Source: Shimia sp049116215 (GTDB lineage: Bacteria > Pseudomonadota > Alphaproteobacteria > Rhodobacterales > Rhodobacteraceae). From it: DNA of 64,000 nt. The stretch spans positions 62,001 through 126,000 of the forward strand of contig NZ_JAGDZB010000007.1 in assembly GCF_049116215.1 (NCBI RefSeq). The letters run 5' to 3'. The notes beneath the pieces were generated by a model. It did no database searches, was not told where the DNA came from, and worked only from the letters and a program-made list of their open reading frames with translations. A program made the position numbers and the translations under genes. Positions 17,778 through 26,058 of this stretch are shown here, piece after piece. Position 1 is the first letter of the stretch, and every line of letters starts with the position of its first letter.

Positions 17778-18477
17778 ACGCTGGGTTGGGTACGCGAGCA
17801 AGAAGTTTCCACCCGGCCACAATCCGTGGTCCGAAATTTATACTAACGATGCTGCGCTCGAGATCGCAGAGACGATACGCCTTGAGAATCCAGCGGGCAT
17901 TGAAGAGCTTCGGCTTCAACTTGCTGCAACCGCCGAATACCTCCTGTCCGTTTTCGACTTCGTGGGCGGTGCCGCGACACCGGCACAAAAACTCGCTTGG
18001 GCCGCAAAGATCGATGATTTGTCCCGCCGTTTGATTGCAGGATTGGCCAACTCTGACGACCTATTGTCATCTGTGGTTGTCCGCCCCGAGAAAGGACAGT
18101 CCTCCCGTTTTGTACCTGCTTCGGAAATGCGGAAACGCATTGAGGAAACCGAAACCGCAGTGTCGAACCTATTAGAGCTGGTTCAAGCAGTCAGCGGTGT
18201 GCCGAAAGATGTGGGGTCAGCAACGGCCCATTCAGAAACGATGCAGGCAGTTGTCAACGGTATGACCGAAGTCTTCATCGATATCCGGAGCATTGAGTAT
18301 GTGAAACGCTCCGCCTCGTACGGCCATATCGATGGCGAATATCCCGAGTTCATTCGGGCGTCAGCGCGCCCGCTCCTCGCCGCCTATTACTCAAAATTCG
18401 CTAAAGACCCCACTAAGCTCGAAAACCTAAACAGGCAAATTCAAACAGCGGTTTCCGACTATCGTTTAGACGATTGA
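17743..18477 (+). CDS. Hypothetical protein overlapping the integrase
   Basis: A 244-residue protein from the ATG at 17743; the longer frame upstream lies within the integrase. I do not recognise the family. It is soluble, rich in helix-forming residues, and has no signal peptide or membrane segment. Segments such as LRLQLAATAEYLLSVFDFVGG and RKRIEETETAVSNLLELVQAV suggest helical hairpins or coiled coils. The 35-bp overlap with the integrase suggests co-expression, so a role in recombination or element maintenance is possible but unsupported. Confidence 0.65.
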   Translation: MLSKLKGDITPERWVGYASKKFPPGHNPWSEIYTNDAALEIAETIRLENPAGIEELRLQLAATAEYLLSVFDFVGGAATPAQKLAWAAKIDDLSRRLIAGLANSDDLLSSVVVRPEKGQSSRFVPASEMRKRIEETETAVSNLLELVQAVSGVPKDVGSATAHSETMQAVVNGMTEVFIDIRSIEYVKRSASYGHIDGEYPEFIRASARPLLAAYYSKFAKDPTKLENLNRQIQTAVSDYRLDD

Positions 18478-18591
18478 ACAGAACATCTCATTTTGCCCCG
18501 GTTTTGTTCATAGCATTGAAATGACAAGGTAAAAATATCACGCCACTACTGTCTCAGGAACCGGTTCCTTTCAGCAACGAAAGGTAAAATC

Positions 18592-18816
18592 ATGACAGAC
18601 AGTATAGCGAACAAGATGCTTGTCACCCGCGAAGACCTGAAGCGCATGGGCATCAACGTTTCGAATACCACGAAACTGCGCTGGGAGGCCCAAGGGCGCT
18701 TTCCCCGTCGCATCAGAATGGGCGGGACCACCGTCGCGTGGCTCATGTCGGAGATCGAAGACTGGCTCGCCGAACGCGCCGAGGAGCGCACCCGAACCCA
18801 CTACGCTGAGTACTGA
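18592..18816 (+). CDS. AlpA-like excisionase / MerR-type small DNA-binding protein
   Basis: A 74-residue protein with a winged-helix DNA-binding pattern typical of phage AlpA/excisionase proteins: MLVTREDLKRMGI, NTTKLRWEAQGRFPRRIRMGGTTVAWLMSEIEDWLAERAEER. These proteins bend DNA for excision or activate integrase transcription. It lies between the integrase module and the replication gene, the usual place for such a regulator in P4-like elements. A good ribosome-binding site (CGAAAGG) precedes the ATG. Confidence 0.85.
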   Translation: MTDSIANKMLVTREDLKRMGINVSNTTKLRWEAQGRFPRRIRMGGTTVAWLMSEIEDWLAERAEERTRTHYAEY

Positions 18817-18867
18817 TTGGGGGCTTTCCAGCCTCTTTTCCCCCAGAAGAAAATCAAAGGAAACACC

Positions 18868-20679
18868 ATGCGACAACAATTTCGCGTGTCAAAACAGATG
18901 CGCTCTCCCAAAACACTAGCTGCCGCCAAGGCCCAGATCGCCGCTGGCCGAAAAGTTGTTCTGACATACGGCATTCACGAGGGCGGGCAATGTACCTGCA
19001 AGCGTGACGGCTGCCCGTCACCCGGCAAGCACCCCTTGTCCAAGTTCTTTCCGAACGGAGTAAACAGCGCGACCGATGACATCGATTTGGTGCAAAAAGC
19101 ACTCAGTCGGCATCCTAAAGCCAATCTTGCAATATCACTGGCTGGTCTAACCGTTGTTGATGTGGACGGGAAAGCAGGCAAAGAGGCAGTTGAGGGTCTT
19201 GATCTGCCGGAAACGGTTAAGGTTTTTACAGGGCGAGGCCAGCACCTTTACTTCGAAGGTGGGTATATCGAAGGTGCCTTTAAAGCCGAGGAAGTCGACG
19301 TTCTGACCGGCGAGAACAGGATGGTGATGGTGCCGCCCAGCACCCATCCCTCGGGCAAGCAATATCGGTATTCCACTCGGTCACCCTCCCGAATGGCCTC
19401 CTTGCCAAACAACCTGAGCAATCTCAGACCTAAACGAACACGACAAAAACAAAAACGTTTGCAGCCGGGGTCAACAGACCTCGTCATCAAAAGCGGTGGC
19501 CGAAACGATTACTTCTTTCGCACGGCCTGCTTCTTGCGCCGAAGGTTCGATGACGAAGATGTGGTTGAGGCCATGCTGGAAGCTTTGAACGATGATTTCA
19601 CTGAAGCGCCGTTGTCGCCAAACGAATTGCGCTCCGTGGTCCAAAGCAGTGGAAATTACGTCGAGGATACTGCCGCGCTGTTTGGCCCACCAAAGACGAC
19701 TGAGCCTTTGCCGATGGAATTCCTGTACTACCCGTACATCCCGTATTTCGGCGTAACCCTTCTTGCGGGCAATCCCGGTATGGGCAAGTCGCTGTTGGTG
19801 ACCAAGCTGATCGCCGCCGTGACCACGGGTAAGCCTTGGCCACTCACCGATGAGTGCGCACCGAAAGGTAAGGTTCTGATGCTGTCCGCTGAGGACAACT
19901 GGCAGAGAGTCACATTGCCCCGATTGCTGGAGAACGGAGCGGACATCGGCCAAATTCGCGTCATGACCCGGTTTAAGATTCTATCGCCAGAGAACCTTGA
20001 GGCGATGGCGCGTTACATCGAGCAGGAGCGGCCCAAGCTGGTCGTCATAGATACGCTGACCGCCTACATGGGCAGCGGGCGTGATATGAACCGTCAAAAT
20101 GAGGTGGGCGAGTTTCTGGGACGTCTTACTGAGATCGCTGAAGATGCCGGATGTGCGGTACTGGCTATTGGTCACTTGAATAAACAGTCAGCAGAGCACC
20201 CGCTGTATCGGATTGTCGGCTCTATTGGTTTCGCGGCCAGTATTCGATCCGCGTTATTTTACGGGACAGACCCAACAGATCGCTCGCGCTTCGCTTTGGC
20301 GCATGGCAAGGCCAACGCCAGCGAGCTTGGCAAGACAATCATATTCGAGCGTTTCGGAGGTGGTCGAGACGGGACGCCTGTGCTGCACCCGGTCGAGTTT
20401 TCAGATGCGAACGAAGCCGAGGTTTGCAGGGTCGAGACAAATTCAGTTGGCAGGCCTGCATCAGCCACCGACGCCGCGCGAGAGTTCATACTCGAATTTC
20501 TTTCCGATCAGCCGGTCAGATGGGAGAAAGTTGAAAGCGCAGTGACAGGCCGCAGCCTTGCGTCTGTCGGCACCTTGAACGCGCTTAGAGCAGAGATGGC
20601 GAAGTCCGATGAGATCGTGCAGGTAGGGAAGGGAAAAAGCACCCGCTGGAAACTCGGAAAGCCCACTGCCGACGAGTGA
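18868..20679 (+). CDS. Primase-polymerase / RepA-like helicase replication protein
   Basis: A 603-residue protein from the ATG at 18868 (AAAGGAAA upstream). The N-terminal 200 residues resemble bifunctional primase-polymerase domains: a conserved metal Asp in TVVDVDGKAG, and MVMVPPSTHPSGKQYRY. A cluster near GGQCTCKRDGCPSPGKHP is the usual Cys-rich entry motif of these enzymes. The central part is a RecA-like AAA_25 helicase with Walker A LLAGNPGMGKSLL and Walker B LVVIDTLTAYMG, and a GHLNK sensor. A C-terminal winged-helix-like segment follows. It would prime and unwind the excised element so that it replicates on its own. The combination is common in satellite-like integrative elements. Confidence 0.87.
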   Translation: MRQQFRVSKQMRSPKTLAAAKAQIAAGRKVVLTYGIHEGGQCTCKRDGCPSPGKHPLSKFFPNGVNSATDDIDLVQKALSRHPKANLAISLAGLTVVDVDGKAGKEAVEGLDLPETVKVFTGRGQHLYFEGGYIEGAFKAEEVDVLTGENRMVMVPPSTHPSGKQYRYSTRSPSRMASLPNNLSNLRPKRTRQKQKRLQPGSTDLVIKSGGRNDYFFRTACFLRRRFDDEDVVEAMLEALNDDFTEAPLSPNELRSVVQSSGNYVEDTAALFGPPKTTEPLPMEFLYYPYIPYFGVTLLAGNPGMGKSLLVTKLIAAVTTGKPWPLTDECAPKGKVLMLSAEDNWQRVTLPRLLENGADIGQIRVMTRFKILSPENLEAMARYIEQERPKLVVIDTLTAYMGSGRDMNRQNEVGEFLGRLTEIAEDAGCAVLAIGHLNKQSAEHPLYRIVGSIGFAASIRSALFYGTDPTDRSRFALAHGKANASELGKTIIFERFGGGRDGTPVLHPVEFSDANEAEVCRVETNSVGRPASATDAAREFILEFLSDQPVRWEKVESAVTGRSLASVGTLNALRAEMAKSDEIVQVGKGKSTRWKLGKPTADE

Positions 20680-21062
20680 TCGTTATAATATTTCATGTAC
20701 AATAATTTTTATATCGAATGATGGGCGGGCTTAAGTCCGTCCTTCACTTTTTTGGAGGCCAGCGTGGGCTTGGGGTGCGGAGCGGCTGGGAGCCGGAAAT
20801 CTTGGCAGTATGTATGACCCCTTGTCCGTCCACTGGGCGCGTGCCGTTAAAAAAACGCCTCCCTCCATACCACTCGCCAGCACCTCATTGGGTGTCCGCC
20901 AGTCCTGTCTAGGGCGACACGAGGACTATGTATCAGGCTATCGGGCACGAGCCGGAGCTAAATCGCTGATTCTTTTCAAAGAGTCCGTGCTTGCATCGGG
21001 TATCATGCCGGTGTCTGGGGTTCCACTTGGGTAGCAATCTGCCCGTTTCGGCGCTCTTGCGA
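20680..21062. other. Gene-free stretch after the replication gene
   Basis: No supported coding sequence. The DNA directly after a primase-helicase gene is a plausible place for the element's replication origin, but I found no iterons or clear origin motif by eye. Confidence 0.4.
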
Positions 21063-21293
21063 TCATTCCTGCACCCAGCCTTTGCGGTGGAAATGGCGAA
21101 GTACGATGGACCGGTTGTAGAGTGGGAAGCCAATCCAAAGTCCATTGAGGGTGAAGAACGATATGATCGCCCACAACCACATGCCCTTGAACACGTAATA
21201 CAGTGGGCCGAATAGCAGGCACCAAAGCCTATGCCAGTTGCCGAGTATTACCTTGCTTTCGCCGTTGAAACCCCATTTTGCACTGATTGCCAT
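21063..21293 (-). CDS. Small membrane protein, DUF2628-like
   Basis: A 76-residue protein from the ATG at 21293 with GAGGAG upstream. One or two hydrophobic segments (CLLFGPLYYVFKGMWLWAII and FFTLNGLWIGFPLY) are followed by a basic tail ending YNRSIVLRHFHRKGWVQE. The phrase GPLYYVFKG followed by a YN-x-Y/I and a GW near the C-terminus is the DUF2628 (HrgC-like) pattern. Its function is unknown. Such genes are scattered in accessory regions. Confidence 0.7.
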   Translation of the reverse strand: MAISAKWGFNGESKVILGNWHRLWCLLFGPLYYVFKGMWLWAIISFFTLNGLWIGFPLYNRSIVLRHFHRKGWVQE

Positions 21294-21566
21294 TTCAAAT
21301 ATCTCCTCGTTAAGGCTGATGATGAATATCTCGATAAGAAACATGCGGACTTTGGTCAGGCTTAATCCCGGCCTGCCGTGCAGCGGCTGAATGAAGTTTA
21401 TTTGTGGGGTGCTGTGCGAGTAGCATTGGCTCGCTCAGAGAGCTGTAGAGCGTCCCCAGCCTGAATTCGCAGGGTGTGATCGGAAAATGCCCATGCTGGC
21501 GCTGCTGGCTCATTGTAACGCCGCCGCGCACGCGTTTAACTCCACCTGCTGGGGATTTGTTGCAGA

Positions 21567-21947
21567 TCATTCCGAGTTGCATACCGGCAGCGCCCCGTGT
21601 GCCTCGACATGCTCCCAGATCAGTCGCCGCTCGGCGTAAGCGATGTAGGGATGAAGAATGTGGTCAGCTGCATCGATCCCATCTGGAAGATGTACCGAGA
21701 CCCAAAGGTTGGATGTATCGCCATTGAACACGCGGTGAAAGGTAACGCCGCCAGCGTGGCCCTTCTTGCCAGTCGTTGCTGATCGGTGGAACTGCCGTAT
21801 CCGGTTCCTGATCCCTTTCGCCGCCCATGTCCGACCTATGTAGACAGTGTTGGTCGGATGGCCCCTCGCGATCACATAGATGCCTGCCTGCTGCGGCAAA
21901 GCCGTTCTGCCTGCCCATTCGAGTGGTCCAGTGAGATGAAGCCCCAT
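21567..21947 (-). CDS. GIY-YIG nuclease-like protein
   Basis: A 126-residue protein with a GIY-YIG core: AGIYVIARG, then VYIGRTWAAKGIRNRIRQFHRSA carrying the YIG-like strand and conserved Arg, and AERRLIWEHVEAHGALPVCN with the candidate catalytic Glu. The first half of the motif (GIYVI) and second (YIG) are separated by about ten residues, as usual. No additional domain is present, so it resembles small stand-alone GIY-YIG proteins of mobile elements. It diverges from the C4-like RNA region. Ribosome-binding site is weak (GGGGCG). Role unknown. Confidence 0.7.
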   Translation of the reverse strand: MGLHLTGPLEWAGRTALPQQAGIYVIARGHPTNTVYIGRTWAAKGIRNRIRQFHRSATTGKKGHAGGVTFHRVFNGDTSNLWVSVHLPDGIDAADHILHPYIAYAERRLIWEHVEAHGALPVCNSE

Positions 21948-21987
21948 AGCGCCCCGATCTGCGAGCGCCCTCGCGGTTGACTGGTGA

Positions 21988-22064
21988 TCGGGGTGTTAGA
22001 AAACCGCGGTGACACGGTCCCTGTGCCTTTAGCCGGAGCCTGTTGTATAACACAGGCACCCCGA
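21988..22064 (+). ncRNA. C4-like / P4 CI-like antisense immunity RNA
   Basis: A three-way-junction RNA can be drawn. An 8-bp closing stem (TCGGGGTG 21988-21995 with CACCCCGA 22057-22064) encloses hairpin ACCG/CGGT with loop CGGTGACA (22003-22018) and hairpin CCTGT/ACAGG (22039-22056). The unpaired TTAGAAA (21996-22002) and the loop CGGTGAC (22007-22013) are both exactly complementary to TTTCTAA (22116-22122) and GTCACCG (22104-22110) in the leader just downstream. Two short antisense boxes acting on a downstream target are the defining logic of phage P1/P7 C4 and P4 CI RNAs. Transcription is inferred. Confidence 0.6.
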
Positions 22065-22103
22065 CCATAGGGTCAAAGGTATTCAACCGCCGAAGCGGTC
22101 TAA

Positions 22104-22127
22104 GTCACCGAGGGGTTTCTAAGCCCC
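22104..22127 (+). promoter_or_regulatory. Target segment of the C4-like RNA in the leader of the 68-codon gene
   Basis: GTCACCG (22104-22110) and TTTCTAA (22116-22122) are perfect complements of two boxes in the upstream RNA. The second sits in the loop of hairpin GGGG/CCCC (22112-22127). Pairing would change the leader fold and could cause early termination or block expression, as in P4 immunity. A further hairpin (ACGCAG...CTGCGT) follows near 22130-22150. Confidence 0.55.
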
Positions 22128-22261
22128 AACGCAGGTGCGTCTCCTGCGTCGAGATCAGTGGTAGCAGCAATTCGAGAAAAGCTAAAGATGCGCTGGGGTT
22201 ATCCCTGACAGGATAGCAGCCTGCGTCTTATCGATCTCCATCAGAACCAAAGGAGACTGAC

Positions 22262-22468
22262 ATGGCTGATATCGTGACACTTAAAGACCTGTGCGAAGAA
22301 CTGAAACTCGACCCGCGCGAAGCACGTGAACGCCTGCGCGCCGCCGCCAGCGACGCCAAAACGAATCCCGAACTGTCGAAGGCCCGCAAGCCGCGTTCTC
22401 CGTGGCAGTGGGTAAAAGGGTCGGTCGCAGAGATAGAGGCGCGTCGGGTATTGCAGACCAATACATAG
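22262..22468 (+). CDS. Small hypothetical protein downstream of the immunity RNA
   Basis: A 68-residue protein with a strong ribosome-binding site (AAAGGAGAC). It is highly charged and predicted helical (TLKDLCEELKLDPREARERLRAAASDA), ending in a conserved-looking KARKPRSPWQWVKGS. The start resembles a small helix-turn-helix or recruitment module, but I do not recognise a named family. Its leader carries the target of the C4-like RNA, so it may be the regulated anti-immunity or early gene of the island. Confidence 0.75.
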   Translation: MADIVTLKDLCEELKLDPREARERLRAAASDAKTNPELSKARKPRSPWQWVKGSVAEIEARRVLQTNT

Positions 22469-22596
22469 GCGTTTTGTCAGGGGCTCAGTTAGTTCTAAGA
22501 CTATGTTGATCCCCAACAGCCAATATCCAAAAAGTTGCGATGGTAGATATGTTGACGGTGGTCGGCTTTTGTCGATGCTCATCACACCTTCAACAC

Positions 22597-24888
22597 CTAT
22601 TGTTCAACACGGAGCGAGCCAAACATATCAGAGACACCCCGGGCACTTGCACGCTCGTCGCGGGAACGTTCTTTCCACTCGTCCTGCATGTGATCTGCCC
22701 AAGCCTCTTCATTGGCCTCAAACTCAAATTTGGCTTCCTCGACCGTATCGAGCATTGCGGCTATTTCTACGCCTAGTTCATCTCGGAAAAGTTCGAGGTC
22801 CTCGATCAATTCATCAAATTGTTCACCAGATTTGCATTCGCCAACTTCATCGGCAAATTGCAAACGCCTGTATGCCTCAAAAGCAGCTTGGGCTGCTTTC
22901 TTGGTCCCACAATGATCAGTTAAATCCAAAACACCGATCAGTTCGCGCAACTCATCAGAGCGACACCCAGTCCCTATTTCTTTGAGAAGCACTGGCTTAA
23001 TGATGTTCAACATTCGGTCGGCTTCATCTTGCGAAACCGATTTGCAAGCTTGCAGTGTCCGCACCAATTCAACGGCATCGTTAATCTCCGGGCTTTCTGA
23101 AAGCCACTCGTGCTCCAGTCGAGAGAACAGTACGGGAACTAGCGAGGTGATATTGTCACTTCCCAATTTTTCCGCAATGTCTAGCAATACTGCCAATCGG
23201 CGTTCAAACGTTGATCCGCGATAACTTACGCTGCCATTTCCATGATCGAACCTACGCCTTTTCAGCATCTGAATAGATATCGGATCAGCAATTTGATTTG
23301 CCTTCATTCGAAATGCTTCAAGAATAGATCTTCTGCTTTTCGATTTGGCGAAGGACCAAATGCGTTTGATCTGATCAAAACTCGCAGCGCCAGTCATAAT
23401 GTCGATGGCGTTTTCTGGATCAACAAGTACCACAGAGTTCAATAAATCAAGAACAGATGGATCAATGACTTCAAAGCCATGTGAGCCAATGGGTTTGATG
23501 AAAGTGCCAGCAATTTCTCGCAAAGCTGTACGAAAATCTTCGGGGCCACTGGAGAAGCCATAGCGGTTAGCACGATGTTCGTGCAATGTAGTAAAAGCAG
23601 CCTTCAGGATGGCTCCGTTAGCCCTGCCTTCCAGCGAGAAAATTGCCAGTAGCATCGAACGCCCAGCATCTGAGATTTCGTTCTCGAAGGCGTGCCGCCA
23701 AATTTCCGATGGATCGCGAAGTAGGTTTTCAACAAATGAGCGGTACTTATCCACCGGGACGTTTCGCAATCGGCGAAAACTAGAAAGCCATTCAATGAGG
23801 CGCGGGTTGAATTTCTCATGTTTGATGATGCTCATGTAGAATTCATCACGCAATAATTCACCCTGATACTCCGGCGGTAAATCACTGAAGCAGAGGTGGT
23901 TGTAAAGAATGCGCGCCTTTTGGCTGAATGAGTAACTCGGCATTCTCAAGAAAACTCGAAGATCATCCAAATCAGAGTGCCGAAGGCGCTCAGATCGACC
24001 CATTGCGTGCGAGTATATGTGCTCACGCGTGGTCAATATTAGTTTGGCGGTTGGTGTTGCGCGAACCATATTAATGAATTCAAGTAACGCTTTGTCATTC
24101 GACCCTGCAAGAGCTGCGGATCCGTCACCCAAAAAAGTAGCCCCCATAAAATCATCGAAATAGAAGACTTGGGGCGTCCCTGGCTGAAACAACTTCAGAC
24201 CTTCATCTATGTCTCGCTGGATCAGGACAGCCTGATAACCACCCTCTAAGTGTGCGTAGAGGAGCAGGTTTGCCAACGTCGTTTTGCCCACACCCGGCGG
24301 GCCCGCAATTACCACAACCCGGCTATTGTTAAGCATTTGCATCGCTTGTGGATACGCTTCGCTTTGAACATAGCGCCGCGCCTCCTCGTAAACTTGGCGT
24401 ACTTTGAATTCGCTACGGGTTTTCTCGGCATTGTGCAGTACACCATCGAGGACCGCGCGACTAGCAAGCCAGAGCTTGTAGTGATTACGTTCGATTTCTG
24501 GGTGTTGACCAAGCAGGTTGTTAAGATCTTCATGTCCAATTACATCGCTGGCCTTAAGCATGCCCGGATCGAATAGATCGACGATGGAGTCTTTGTTAGC
24601 CTTCGATAAGGGGACTGAGGTTACCAGAAGATACCGAGACGGATTAATTAACCGAACCTTTTCAACTTCCTTTTTGACCTCCCTCATTAGCCCCGCAAGA
24701 CCAGTTTTCAGGTAGTGTTTAACTTGGACAATGAGCCGGTTGGTGCCCACGGCATATCGGAGGTCGACGCCGCCATCCTTTCCAGATTTAAAACTCTCAA
24801 TCGTTACGCCCCAATGCGCTTGCAGGAGATCCCTTGCAAGAATCTCGAGGTCGAATGGAGAAAGCTGTTGGAAGTCGTACTGTGGCAT
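22597..24888 (-). CDS. Mrr-like nuclease / nSTAND3 NTPase, probable anti-phage sensor-effector
   Basis: A 763-residue protein. Residues 8-60 form a restriction-endonuclease-like (Mrr/RES) domain: LEILARDLL, GKDGGVDLR with Asp42, and IVQVKHYL with Gln55 and Lys57, the QxK variant of PD-(D/E)xK. A STAND NTPase follows: Walker A GPPGVGKTT (196-204), Walker B VFYFDDFMG (241-249) and ILTTREHIYSHA (284-295), the pattern of the nSTAND3 group. Residues 400-763 are helical, probably the repeat-like sensor. This layout parallels Avs-type defence NTPases, in which target recognition activates an N-terminal nuclease, but at 763 residues it is much shorter than Avs1-4. Base composition is clearly more A/T-rich than the core genome. 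Defence function is inferred. Confidence 0.82.
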   Translation of the reverse strand: MPQYDFQQLSPFDLEILARDLLQAHWGVTIESFKSGKDGGVDLRYAVGTNRLIVQVKHYLKTGLAGLMREVKKEVEKVRLINPSRYLLVTSVPLSKANKDSIVDLFDPGMLKASDVIGHEDLNNLLGQHPEIERNHYKLWLASRAVLDGVLHNAEKTRSEFKVRQVYEEARRYVQSEAYPQAMQMLNNSRVVVIAGPPGVGKTTLANLLLYAHLEGGYQAVLIQRDIDEGLKLFQPGTPQVFYFDDFMGATFLGDGSAALAGSNDKALLEFINMVRATPTAKLILTTREHIYSHAMGRSERLRHSDLDDLRVFLRMPSYSFSQKARILYNHLCFSDLPPEYQGELLRDEFYMSIIKHEKFNPRLIEWLSSFRRLRNVPVDKYRSFVENLLRDPSEIWRHAFENEISDAGRSMLLAIFSLEGRANGAILKAAFTTLHEHRANRYGFSSGPEDFRTALREIAGTFIKPIGSHGFEVIDPSVLDLLNSVVLVDPENAIDIMTGAASFDQIKRIWSFAKSKSRRSILEAFRMKANQIADPISIQMLKRRRFDHGNGSVSYRGSTFERRLAVLLDIAEKLGSDNITSLVPVLFSRLEHEWLSESPEINDAVELVRTLQACKSVSQDEADRMLNIIKPVLLKEIGTGCRSDELRELIGVLDLTDHCGTKKAAQAAFEAYRRLQFADEVGECKSGEQFDELIEDLELFRDELGVEIAAMLDTVEEAKFEFEANEEAWADHMQDEWKERSRDERASARGVSDMFGSLRVEQ

Positions 24889-24957
24889 TGACTACATAAT
24901 CCATACTTGGCGATAGCGAGCCAAGAAAATCTCAAGAAGCTATCTGGCAAACAGACC

Positions 24958-26058
24958 TCAATTTTCCGCGAACATGTCGATCTGTTCAGGTTCTTCACGC
25001 TCCGCTTCGTCTTCAAACGAAAGGCCGGACATAGCGGCGAGGTCGTGAACAACGCGGGTGATATGGTGGGCCATGTTCCACTCGCGCCACATGCTCGCGC
25101 TGCCCGGTGTGGCATGACCATTGGCCGCGTCCCACATCCTGCGATCCGCATACGAGAACATTTTGCCCGCGAAGTCAGGCCGTGCAACAAGGTCCTTCAG
25201 AACCGCCTTCATCACCTCAGATTGCTTTCCGCCTGACTTGCCTCGAATGACAACCGTATCCGTTTTGGTCGTATAGCGAACGTGCGGGATGGGAATTGCG
25301 CCACCTTTCTTTGTCGGAAATTTGATTTGGCCACAATCTGCGCCAAAGTCGCTGAACCCAAGCCGTTCCGTAGGGATGTCGCAATCCCGAACCGCAGCGT
25401 TAAAGACTGTCCACTCGTGGCGTGGAACCAACTGCGTTTTTCCAGCGTCAGCCGGGTTGGTTGTCGGGAAGTTCGACCCTTGGAAGACAATGCATCCCCA
25501 ATTTGCAATCTCGGACAGTTCATTGAACGTACCGTCGACAACTTCGGTGGCGATCTCTGGGTCCAGTTCGAGCCCTGCGAAGTCGACGAAGATTTCACAC
25601 TCAGAAGCGGAAAGACCAAGCGCCTGCAACCCATCACGCAGAACGTCGCCATCCAAGTCTTCGGCCCGCAGATGAATCGCTGCACGGGGGAATGTGCCGA
25701 GCAGCAATCCGCGCCACAAGCTATTACCCAGATCAGACGCTGGAATAACCGCAATAAGGTTTGGATTTCTCGCCCGAGCGACTTGGAAAAGCCGATTGAT
25801 ATCCTCGTCTTTGGGCTCTCTCATTACGTATTGAGTGTCCATGTAAGCGGGAAAACGTGGCCAGTGTTTACCGATACGTTCACCTGTTACATACGCGATC
25901 TCGTCATGCGTCAGAACCTTTTGAAGTTCTGGGTCCTTTTCGATCAATGGCGGCAGGACAAAGTAAGGACGCACATGCTTCTGCATGGCCGGGCGAATAC
26001 GCCCCGCCGCGTTGTATTCACCTTGCTTAAACCTTAGTGCCGGACGATATGGCAGCAT
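24958..26058 (-). CDS. Beta family protein (phage T4 beta-protein-like)
   Basis: A 366-residue soluble protein. The ATG at 26058 is chosen because CGAGGAGAG precedes it by six bases. The N-terminus YRPALRFKQGEYNAAGRI, followed by VRPYFVLPPLIE, is the signature of the Beta_protein family (named after a T4 protein) of unknown biochemical role. Later blocks such as IFVDFAGLELD and NWGCIVFQGSNFP fit its expected alternating strand-helix layout. It overlaps the end of the ImmA-type gene by 32 bp, so the two are made together. The pairing with an HTH-ImmA protein suggests a regulated toxin or defence module. Activity unknown. Confidence 0.72.
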   Translation of the reverse strand: MLPYRPALRFKQGEYNAAGRIRPAMQKHVRPYFVLPPLIEKDPELQKVLTHDEIAYVTGERIGKHWPRFPAYMDTQYVMREPKDEDINRLFQVARARNPNLIAVIPASDLGNSLWRGLLLGTFPRAAIHLRAEDLDGDVLRDGLQALGLSASECEIFVDFAGLELDPEIATEVVDGTFNELSEIANWGCIVFQGSNFPTTNPADAGKTQLVPRHEWTVFNAAVRDCDIPTERLGFSDFGADCGQIKFPTKKGGAIPIPHVRYTTKTDTVVIRGKSGGKQSEVMKAVLKDLVARPDFAGKMFSYADRRMWDAANGHATPGSASMWREWNMAHHITRVVHDLAAMSGLSFEDEAEREEPEQIDMFAEN

